Source: Casp-Chloro-G3 sp002816715
GTDB taxonomy: Bacteria; Chloroflexota; Dehalococcoidia; Lucifugimonadales; UBA3495
Direction of reading: 5' to 3'
DNA: 5,301 nt
NCBI GenBank assembly: GCA_027623815.1
Contig: JAQBUV010000127.1
Span: 1 to 5,301 of the forward strand
Positions 1 through 5,260 of the stretch are shown piece after piece (positions within the stretch are counted from its first letter, which is position 1; each line of letters begins with the position of its first letter). A program made the translations under genes and the position numbers. Below the pieces are notes generated by a model. It ran no database searches and was not told the DNA's origin. It saw only the letters and a list, made by a program, of their open reading frames with translations.

Positions 1-26
1 CAACCCTCTCCCATCGAGGGAGAGGG
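1..26. repeat. Interspersed inverted repeat, left copy, cut by window edge
   Basis: CCCTCTCCC (4-12) and GGGAGAGGG (18-26) form a perfect 9-bp stem around a 5-base loop. Aligned without gaps to 4143-4168, bases 1-26 match at 20 of 26 positions, so this looks like the right half of the same repeat family found upstream of moxR, the left half lying outside the window. As RNA it could fold and slow transcription leaving the DUF3500 gene, but no T-run follows, so it is not called a terminator. I see nothing else in 27-148. Confidence 0.6.
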
Positions 27-148
27 AGTTACCGCCTGCGACTTGTTAGGGTCATCCACAACCCGCCATTTGGCCGGAAAATTCGGGATGACTCATGTCT
101 TCCTTTGCTAAAAGCAGTTAACCGCTGAGGCTATCTCGCCCAGGCCAT

Positions 149-1189
149 TTAGACGATGTGATACATAATCAAGTGCTCGCGCAGCACGTCGTAGGCGAAG
201 TCGTTCTTCACGTCGCGCCAGACTGAATGGATGTGGTTGGCTCCGTTCTGACGGTTGTCGTACTCGACCACGAAGTTCCCGCCGTGCAATCGGTAGTAGT
301 GGGGTTTGCCCGCATCCACCGGGCCGCCCCAGGCCACGTGAATCTTGTCGATGCCGCCATCATGCAGCAGCTTGTTAAGCCGTTCCTGAGCAATGTCAGC
401 CCGAGCTTGGTTTACGTATTCAGTGACCAGGGCGGTCAACACTTCTTTCTGGGCGCCCGACAGCTTCGACGCTGGTATCCCAGCCTCTTCGGGCAATGAA
501 GCCTGGGAAGAATTGAAGGTTAGGATATCGGCCGGCGCCTCACGGTAGATAATCGCCTTGGCAAGCTGACCGGAGTCCATGCTACCCATCAGTTCCATCG
601 CCAAGTCCTGGCGAGCGCCCAGTATCCGCAGCCCCTGTTTGGGCCCTTTAGGCACCGTGGACGGGTTGGCCCCGAAGAAGAAGGGCGTCATTGAGAGCAC
701 CTTGTCGGCCCAAACGCTGAAGTGCAGGGAAACATGATGACCTTCTACCCGCCAACCCCAGGGCTGCTCATCACTGGAAGGGTCGCCAAAAATGCTCCAG
801 GCATACACGAGAGGGTTCCGGGGATAGGTGACCGCGTTCTGCTCTATCTCCAATGGTCCCAGTATCAACTCATGATCCATGATAGCCCTGGCCTTTTGAT
901 TGGATTCTGGGCTGAGACCGGTGGCCATCAGCGCATAGGCCAGCGACCGCTGATTTTCATCCATTCCCCGCAGCAGCAGACCGTGCCGGTTCAGCGGCGG
1001 GTAATACCAGAAAACCCGCTCGCCATCAATGTAATCGAAGGTTACTTGAGCCTTCTGGTCGGCGGATAGGCTGTCCAAAAACTTGATGGCCGCGTCCCGC
1101 ATGTCCACCGCCGCGTGAGAGTGACCGTGGTCATGGTCGTGGTCGTGGTCGTGGGGATGATCGTGATCGTGCTCTGTCTGAGTCGCCAT
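149..1189 (-). CDS. DUF3500 family protein with His-Asp-rich N-terminal tail
   Basis: A 346-residue protein that I assign to the DUF3500 family (no established function) from its core motifs: GHHVSLHFSV (150-159), TPFFFGANP (168-176), PHYYR (296-300), VEYDN (308-312) and ANHIHSVWRD (317-326), with LREH near the C terminus. The conserved His, Glu and Asp residues in these motifs could form a metal or catalytic site; that is inference. Residues 7-25 alternate histidine with mostly aspartate, giving ten histidines at every odd position, like the metal-binding tails of metal transporters and chaperones. There is no cysteine, no signal peptide and no membrane segment, so it is probably cytoplasmic. 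The start is secure: ATG at 1189 lies 8 bases after GAGGAGG (1198-1204). The gene stands alone on its strand and diverges from the small membrane-protein gene. Family assignment is from memory of motifs; the tail may be a lineage-specific addition. Confidence 0.88.
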   Translation of the reverse strand: MATQTEHDHDHPHDHDHDHDHGHSHAAVDMRDAAIKFLDSLSADQKAQVTFDYIDGERVFWYYPPLNRHGLLLRGMDENQRSLAYALMATGLSPESNQKARAIMDHELILGPLEIEQNAVTYPRNPLVYAWSIFGDPSSDEQPWGWRVEGHHVSLHFSVWADKVLSMTPFFFGANPSTVPKGPKQGLRILGARQDLAMELMGSMDSGQLAKAIIYREAPADILTFNSSQASLPEEAGIPASKLSGAQKEVLTALVTEYVNQARADIAQERLNKLLHDGGIDKIHVAWGGPVDAGKPHYYRLHGGNFVVEYDNRQNGANHIHSVWRDVKNDFAYDVLREHLIMYHIV

Positions 1190-1204
1190 AGCTGAGTCCT
1201 CCTC

Positions 1205-1231
1205 GATAGTGCTGATAATGCTGATAGTGCT
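1205..1231. repeat. Three tandem 9-bp repeats in the DUF3500 leader
   Basis: GATAGTGCT, GATAATGCT and GATAGTGCT follow each other directly; units 1 and 3 are identical and unit 2 differs by one base. They abut the GAGGAGG ribosome binding site of the minus-strand gene (1198-1204) and so probably lie in its leader RNA or its core promoter. Repeats like this can bind a regulator or arise by slippage; nothing here decides between these. No convincing promoter was found for this gene, although TTTAAT-like A+T-rich sequence lies near 1280-1290 on the minus strand. Confidence 0.6.
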
Positions 1232-1390
1232 GGATCAATTCGACCGGAGTTACCGGACAAAACCAACTTGATCTGGAGATTAAATAATTCTTTCTAGCTT
1301 AATGCCGAGTTTAGTTCCACGCTGGAACCCTGTCAACCGAAAAACGTGGGACAAGGACTCAGCGGTTATCCTTTAACCGACGACCGATTT

Positions 1391-1396
1391 TATAAT
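1391..1396 (+). promoter_or_regulatory. Candidate -10 box for the small membrane-protein gene
   Basis: A perfect TATAAT sits 64 bases before the ATG at 1460, in a locally A+T-rich stretch. Upstream the match to a -35 box is poor: the best is TTATCC at 1366-1371, with a long 19-base spacer. If used, transcription would begin near 1403 and give a leader of about 57 bases. This would exclude the in-frame GTG at 1346 as the start and favour ATG 1460. Confidence 0.35.
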
Positions 1397-1459
1397 GTAA
1401 ATAGGAAAACCATAGCTCCGGCCCACCCGGTCACGCCGGTAAATTGGACATTGCCGCCA

Positions 1460-1654
1460 ATGAAAGAAATTAAAGAGTTTGAACAACATTTCGATCTCAG
1501 TCCCCATACCCAATACTATGAAGAAAAGTTCAACCGCCGCCGCGTCCGTGGTCGAATCAGCTACCTGTTCATCTTCTTTGGGTTGAGTGTTTCGGCGTTG
1601 CTGATTCTGGCGGTGATAATGCTGATGAGAATCACCGCTTCGTTTACTGGCTAG
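1460..1654 (+). CDS. Small single-pass membrane protein, unknown function
   Basis: I do not recognise a family. From ATG 1460 the protein has 64 residues: a charged, hydrophilic N-terminal half rich in Glu, Lys and His (about 1-24), a basic cluster NRRRVRGR (25-32), then one strongly hydrophobic segment (about 33-57, starting ISYLF) and a short tail. By the positive-inside rule the N terminus should face the cytoplasm. It has no cysteine. The frame stays open upstream to a GTG at 1346, which would give 102 residues. I prefer 1460 because the extension has no ribosome binding site and contains a perfect TATAAT, but ATG 1460 also lacks a clear Shine-Dalgarno sequence, so the start is uncertain. 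The gene diverges from the DUF3500 gene and converges on the lipoprotein pair, with 8 bases between the stops. Its reality rests on the well-formed membrane segment and charge pattern. Confidence 0.6.
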   Translation: MKEIKEFEQHFDLSPHTQYYEEKFNRRRVRGRISYLFIFFGLSVSALLILAVIMLMRITASFTG

Positions 1655-1662
1655 CCTGGTTT

Positions 1663-2640
1663 TTATCCCTTGACCGCCACGCCCTGAAGGGCTTCCTCTA
1701 ATTCTTCCAGGGTCACGTAGCCTTCAAATTTCTGATAGACGCGGCCATCAGAGTCCAGCACATAGGTCCAAGACTCGTTGAACCAGTGCGGAATCTGGTC
1801 GAACCCCCACTCCTTGACCGCCTCGGTGATCCTGGCCTGGCTCAAGTCTCCCTGAATTTCCTCCGGATTGTCGTAAATCTCCACATGGACAAAGTTAGCC
1901 TCACCAAGGTGCTCGTCTTTTAGCTCGGCCACCGTATCCACCTGGGGGCCACAGGTGGGACTGGTGCAAAAGGCTGGCGAAGCAAAAACAATGACCGCAG
2001 GCTTGCCATCGTTGATCGCCTCTTCGACGCTCAGCAAGTACAGGTCTGGGTCTGGCGAAAAATCGGTGGTGAGAGTTTTGAGTCCCCCTTCGCTCTCCAG
2101 GGTCTTGGTTTTGCTCTTGGGGGGAATTGCCCCAATGTCCGGCACTATCACCTGGTCAGCCACTTCCAGCACCAGCTGGGTATCGCCAGAGAACTCGGCG
2201 TCATCCACCGATATATCCAACTGCCAGCGTCCCGGCTGATCGAAGGTAAGTTCAGTGCTGTAGGCCCCACGTATGGCATAGGGCCACAAATGAAAGACCG
2301 CCTGAGTTGTTTCCGATACCCCTGAGTCGCCCACCCCGGAATTGCCATCGAGATACGATGTGGTTACCGTTGCTTCCGGGGCTTGTACCAGAGCGTTGGC
2401 TCCGATCAGTAGAAAGGACACCCGTTGAGTTCCGGTGCGCAGCAAGGTGGTGGCCAGCAAGGGAGTGATGCCGTCTTGCCCATCATTCAATCCCGCGTTC
2501 AATCTCGCCGAAGGGTGAACCGCCACTGAAGTCGGGGGCGGAGCGGGAGCAGCGGTAGCGCAGGATACCGCGCCCAGCAGCAATAGCGCCGCCACCGCAA
2601 CCCATACTTTACCTGATCGACTGCCTGAAAAAACGCTCAT
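1663..2640 (-). CDS. Thioredoxin-like lipoprotein with N-terminal YtkA/FixH-like domain and C-x4-C motif
   Basis: A 325-residue protein. The N terminus (about 1-27) is a lipoprotein-type signal: a basic segment, the hydrophobic run VAVAALLLLGAV, then Cys27 in a relaxed lipobox (AVSC), followed by an Ala/Pro-rich tether. Residues about 60-160 look like a YtkA/FixH-type beta-sandwich (TELTFDQPGRWQLDISV is the telling strand). Residues about 200-320 look like a thioredoxin-fold domain: KPAVIVFASPAFC leads to Cys225 and Cys230 in CTSPTC, and a WTYVLDSDGRVYQKFEG strand-turn precedes a final helix. The cysteine spacing is C-x4-C instead of thioredoxin's C-x2-C, nearer to SCO or peroxiredoxin-like proteins. 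Likely role: thiol-disulfide exchange outside the membrane; substrate unknown. ATG 2640 lies two bases after the stop of the upstream thioredoxin gene, with GAGGGG at 2649-2654, so the two are probably translated together. An overlapping GTG at 2643 would add one residue. Confidence 0.85.
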   Translation of the reverse strand: MSVFSGSRSGKVWVAVAALLLLGAVSCATAAPAPPPTSVAVHPSARLNAGLNDGQDGITPLLATTLLRTGTQRVSFLLIGANALVQAPEATVTTSYLDGNSGVGDSGVSETTQAVFHLWPYAIRGAYSTELTFDQPGRWQLDISVDDAEFSGDTQLVLEVADQVIVPDIGAIPPKSKTKTLESEGGLKTLTTDFSPDPDLYLLSVEEAINDGKPAVIVFASPAFCTSPTCGPQVDTVAELKDEHLGEANFVHVEIYDNPEEIQGDLSQARITEAVKEWGFDQIPHWFNESWTYVLDSDGRVYQKFEGYVTLEELEEALQGVAVKG

Positions 2641-2642
2641 CA

Positions 2643-3944
2643 CTACGGCCCCTCTTGGTAGATACCAAAGGTGTAGGCAAACAAGCCAAAGTCGGCGGAG
2701 TTAGGGCTGATGCGCAGTTCTTTACGCTGAACGTAGCCTGGATTGTCCACAATAGTGTACAGGCGGGGTTCGGTCACCAGAATGTAACTCTCGCCGTCAT
2801 CGGCAATCATCACATCCTCGCCCTTGTTCTCGTTGGTCAGGTAGTCGCCATCCATGGTTATCCTAACGCGGTAAGGCTCACCAGAGTTGGAGGTGATGAC
2901 CGCGTTCACGCTCTTGGCCGAGTAGGTGATCGCGATGTAGTCTTCGTAGTTTTCGGTGGCCCGCCCGTGCTGCGCCCGTTCCGACTCCACTAACCAGTCG
3001 CCCTGAAAGTAGACCTTATGCGGGGCCAAATCCGACGGGGCTTTGAAACTAGCGACCGAATCGCGGTTTTTATAGTATTCGGTCTGCACCACGTAGGGTT
3101 CCGATCCAAATTGTACCGCGGAGAAATTGCGCTGATACCCGGCATACAGTTCGGGCGTTACCTCCACGCTTCGAGGGTTCGACTCCAACATCTTACTGAA
3201 AGTCGCATCACGGGCCTGATCTTCCGGCATCTCAAAACCATCGTCGGAAAGGTCAGCCCCGGCTTCCTTTAAGAGTTCCCGAATAACATTCTCGGTCTCC
3301 CCGTATGAACCCTCGCCAAAGTGGGTGTAACGAACCAGGCCATCCTTGTCTACCAGGTACTTGGCTGGCCAGAATCGGTTTTCGTAGGCTGCCCAGGTCA
3401 CCATATCATTGTCCTGAGCAACCGGCCAGACGATACCATTGTCGGCGGACGCCTGCACCACGTTCTCGGTGTCCTTCTCAAACTCAAACTCCGGCGCATG
3501 AAGACCAACGATTACCAGGCCGTCGTCGGCGTATTTGGCATGCCAGTCCCGGAGAAATGGAAAGGTGCGGATACAGTTGATGCAGGTATACGTCCAGACA
3601 TCGACCAGCACCACCTTGCCCCGCAGGTCTTTGATGCTCAGCGGTTCCGAGTTGATCCAGTTGGTGATACCGACAAAGTCCGGGGCTACATCCCCGACAC
3701 TGCCACCAACATCTCGGTCAGAGAAATCTGGTTGGGTCTCCTGCTGAGATGCCTGCTGAGATGGTAGTATGCTGGTGGGGGTAGCGGCCTGATTTTCCAG
3801 GTTTCCCGATTCTCCCTCCGTCGGCTCAGCTTGCTGATCTAGATCTAGATCTGGGGCGGCACTGGCACAGGCCAAGGCCAGTGTCATCGCCAGAATCAGA
3901 ATCCAGACCGGAACTGCGGAACGAATGTGGCGAAATAAAATCAA
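2643..3944 (-). CDS. Lipoprotein resembling the extracytoplasmic part of DipZ (thioredoxin domain plus CBM-like domain)
   Basis: From TTG 3944 the protein has 433 residues. A signal peptide with basic FRHIR and hydrophobic VWILILAMTLALA ends at Cys26, a relaxed lipobox. A Gln/Glu/Ser/Pro-rich linker follows (27-80). Residues about 81-230 form a TlpA/redoxin domain: VVLVDVWTYTCINC with active-site Cys121 and Cys124 (C-x2-C), then the FWPAKYLVD strand with the cis-proline (Pro193), and THFGEGSYGETE. Residues about 250-430 match the carbohydrate-binding-module-like domain at the C terminus of mycobacterial DipZ (TPELYAGYQR at 263-272; EPRLY at 392-396). DipZ also carries a CcdA-type membrane domain; here a lipid anchor takes its place, so electrons must come from a partner encoded elsewhere. 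Probable role: reduction or exchange of disulfides on the outer membrane face. A TTG at 4004 would add 20 residues but has no ribosome binding site. The stop overlaps the next gene's start region, which suggests an operon. Confidence 0.9.
   Translation of the reverse strand: MILFRHIRSAVPVWILILAMTLALACASAAPDLDLDQQAEPTEGESGNLENQAATPTSILPSQQASQQETQPDFSDRDVGGSVGDVAPDFVGITNWINSEPLSIKDLRGKVVLVDVWTYTCINCIRTFPFLRDWHAKYADDGLVIVGLHAPEFEFEKDTENVVQASADNGIVWPVAQDNDMVTWAAYENRFWPAKYLVDKDGLVRYTHFGEGSYGETENVIRELLKEAGADLSDDGFEMPEDQARDATFSKMLESNPRSVEVTPELYAGYQRNFSAVQFGSEPYVVQTEYYKNRDSVASFKAPSDLAPHKVYFQGDWLVESERAQHGRATENYEDYIAITYSAKSVNAVITSNSGEPYRVRITMDGDYLTNENKGEDVMIADDGESYILVTEPRLYTIVDNPGYVQRKELRISPNSADFGLFAYTFGIYQEGP
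3836..3852. repeat. Hexamer repeat GATCTA within the lipoprotein linker
   Basis: GATCTAGATCTAGATCT is nearly three copies of a hexamer and is palindromic over its centre. On the minus strand it encodes the Asp-Leu-Asp-Leu-Asp stretch just after the lipid-anchor cysteine, where sequence is free to vary, so slippage within a tolerant linker is the simple explanation. Confidence 0.6.
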
Positions 3945-3949
3945 CTTGG

Positions 3950-3956
3950 CTCCTTT
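3950..3956 (-). promoter_or_regulatory. Ribosome binding site that fixes the TTG start of the DipZ-like gene
   Basis: AAAGGAG on the minus strand lies 5 bases before TTG 3944. No comparable site precedes the upstream TTG at 4004, and starting at 3944 puts a compact basic-plus-hydrophobic signal peptide at the very N terminus. Together these favour TTG 3944. Confidence 0.7.
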
Positions 3957-4093
3957 AGCGATTATCCAACGGTTTATCTGTACTAAACTACGCAAATGAT
4001 ACAAAGAATGGATGTTGGCCTACGACGATTCCCCTTCGCCAACGACCCGCATCCCCAGAAAGCTCATTACCCTACAGTTTTAGTTAGAGGCAT

Positions 4094-4168
4094 CCTCTCC
4101 CCGTGTGGGAGAAGACAGAGGTGAAGCGTATCACCCTCATCCCAACCTTCTCCCAAAGAGGGGAAAGG
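4094..4168. repeat. Interspersed imperfect palindrome, about 75 bp
   Basis: The two arms pair in three nested blocks: CCTCTCCCC (4094-4102) with 4160-4168 at 8 of 9 positions; GGGAGAAG (4107-4114) perfectly with CTTCTCCC (4147-4154); and GGTGA (4120-4124) perfectly with TCACC (4131-4135) around a 6-base loop. Each arm can also fold alone. The right arm matches bases 1-26 of the window. This is the form of a small non-coding interspersed repeat found in many copies in some bacterial genomes. It has no coding capacity and no obvious target duplication. Transcribed, it would give a long hairpin between the divergent genes. Confidence 0.7.
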
Positions 4169-4213
4169 GGCTGTCGTCAGACGCTACCTCATATCCCTGG
4201 GAATGCCCCGTTT

Positions 4214-4243
4214 TTGAAGCTATGGTACACGCTATGGTACACT
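4214..4243 (+). promoter_or_regulatory. Candidate extended -10 promoter for moxR
   Basis: TTGAAG (4214-4219, matching TTGA of the -35 consensus) is followed after 18 bases by TACACT (4238-4243), with TGG just before it as in an extended -10 element. Transcription would start near 4250, about 54 bases before the GTG. The -10 lies in the second 12-bp repeat unit; the first unit gives TACACG, a poorer box. An alternative -10 is TAGAAT at 4247-4252, but it has a weak -35. Confidence 0.35.
4219..4242. repeat. Perfect 12-bp tandem duplication upstream of moxR
   Basis: GCTATGGTACAC occurs twice in direct succession with no mismatch. A looser pair follows at once (TCGGTAGAATAC then TCGATAGATAC, 4243-4265). 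The duplication overlaps the candidate promoter, so it could be a doubled regulator site or a slippage product that created a better -10 box. Confidence 0.65.
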
Positions 4244-4303
4244 CGGTAGAATACTCGATAGATACGGGCAGCCCGGCTATCCAACGCAATCAGGAGGACT
4301 CCT

Positions 4304-5260
4304 GTGCAGGACACCACGTCCCCGACATTGGTGGCTCGCCACATTATCGAAAATGTCGCTAAAGTAATTGTAGGTAAGACTTCGGTTGTAGAGCAAGCCG
4401 TGGCGGCCCTGATCGCTGAAGGCCACTTGCTGGTTGAAGACGTGCCCGGCGTGGGCAAGACCATGCTGGCCAAGAGCCTAGCCACGTCAATGGGGTGTTC
4501 TTTCAAACGCATCCAATTCACGCCAGACCTGCTGCCCAGCGACGTGACCGGCATTTCGATTTACAACCAACAGAAGGGTGAGTTTGAGTTTAGGGAAGGG
4601 CCGATCATGGCCCAAGTGGTGCTGGCCGACGAGATAAATCGGGCCACGCCCAAGACCCAGTCTGCCCTGCTGGAGGCTATGGAAGAGCACCAGGTTACCG
4701 TGGACGGGGTCACTCACCATCTGGAGTCGCCCTTTCTGGTCATGGCCACCCAAAACCCCATTGAGTACGAGGGCACCTTCCCCCTGCCCGAAGCCCAACT
4801 TGACCGTTTTCTAATGCGCATTAGCCTGGGCTACCCGGATTTTAATGAGGAAATGTCCATCATTGAGCGACAAGAGCAGACCCACCCCATGGACACCCTT
4901 GGCGCGGTAGCCACTCCCGAGGACATCAGGCACCTCCAACAGGCAGCTAAATCGGTCTTCGTTGACCAATTAGTGCGCCGGTACGTAGTCTCCTTGACCG
5001 AGGCCACCCGAAAGCACACTGAGGTCACGCTGGGAGCGTCGCCCCGAGCATCTTTGGGTCTATTCCGGGCCACCCGCGCTCTGGCCCTGGTACAAGACCG
5101 CGACTACGTCATTCCCGACGACGTGAAATTGCTGGCTTCATCGGTCATTGCACACCGTCTGGTGCTATCTCCGTCCGCTAGGATGCGGGGCGTGCGCAGC
5201 GTCGACGTGGTGGATGAACTGCTCCGAACCGTTCCAGTTCCTGGAGCAGTCCGGCAGTAA
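4304..5260 (+). CDS. MoxR-family AAA+ ATPase
   Basis: A complete 318-residue protein, the usual length for MoxR ATPases. Walker A is EDVPGVGKT (45-53), Walker B is VVLADE (105-110), sensor 1 lies in ATQNP (148-152), the arginine-finger segment is LPEAQLDRFL (161-170) and the sensor 2 arginine is in GASPRAS (245-251). The C-terminal lid helices include PDDVKLLASSVIAHR. These motifs are intact, so it should bind and hydrolyse ATP. MoxR proteins act in the cytoplasm as chaperone-like ATPases, commonly with DUF58 and VWA proteins in stress, envelope or metalloenzyme maturation; the client here is unknown. The start is GTG 4304, 6 bases after AGGAGG (4292-4297). A DUF58 gene often follows, but only 41 bases remain (5261-5301), with no start codon and ribosome binding site visible and no terminator with a T-run. 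It is not obviously linked in function to the divergent thioredoxin pair. Confidence 0.95.
   Translation: MQDTTSPTLVARHIIENVAKVIVGKTSVVEQAVAALIAEGHLLVEDVPGVGKTMLAKSLATSMGCSFKRIQFTPDLLPSDVTGISIYNQQKGEFEFREGPIMAQVVLADEINRATPKTQSALLEAMEEHQVTVDGVTHHLESPFLVMATQNPIEYEGTFPLPEAQLDRFLMRISLGYPDFNEEMSIIERQEQTHPMDTLGAVATPEDIRHLQQAAKSVFVDQLVRRYVVSLTEATRKHTEVTLGASPRASLGLFRATRALALVQDRDYVIPDDVKLLASSVIAHRLVLSPSARMRGVRSVDVVDELLRTVPVPGAVRQ

Larger units (their letters stand above)
3957..4303. other. Intergenic region between the lipoprotein pair and moxR
   Basis: About 350 bases separate two divergent genes. It holds the interspersed inverted repeat (4094-4168), a 12-bp tandem duplication (4219-4242), a candidate moxR promoter (4214-4243) and the moxR ribosome binding site (AGGAGG, 4292-4297). 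Between 3957 and 4093 I see no gene and no convincing promoter for the minus-strand pair, whose promoter should lie here. Reading frames crossing the region have repeat-derived, low-quality translations. Confidence 0.6.

Noticed and set aside
1418..1439. CCGGC/GCCGG inverted repeat in the putative leader of the small gene
   Set aside because: Only 5 bp with a 12-base loop in G+C-rich sequence; this is expected by chance.
1346..1459. N-terminal extension of the small membrane protein from GTG 1346
   Set aside because: It has no ribosome binding site and contains a perfect TATAAT. It is kept only as an alternative start.
1615..1626. GATAATGCTGAT, identical to part of the 9-bp repeats at 1214-1225
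   Set aside because: It lies in the coding sequence for the membrane segment, where Ile, Met and Leu codons explain it; a chance match is likely.
1645..1666. Possible terminator between the convergent genes (a GGCTAGCC palindrome followed by TTTTT)
   Set aside because: The palindrome has no loop and the alternative stem needs two G-T pairs, so the hairpin is too weak to call.
3321..3767. Plus-strand open frame of 148 codons inside the DipZ-like gene
   Set aside because: It is a shadow of the conserved thioredoxin domain on the other strand, which shows clear family motifs.
4292..4303. AGGAG and CTCCT around the moxR ribosome binding site as a sequestering hairpin
   Set aside because: The loop would be only 2 bases, or the stem only 4 bp; it is not stable enough to support a riboswitch-like claim.
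4105..4362. Plus-strand open frame of 85 codons across the moxR upstream region
   Set aside because: Its translation comes largely from the palindromic repeat and the promoter region and it overlaps the secure moxR start.
4189..4554. Minus-strand open frame of 121 codons
   Set aside because: It is antisense to the first 80 codons of moxR and to the tandem repeats, with no recognisable domain.
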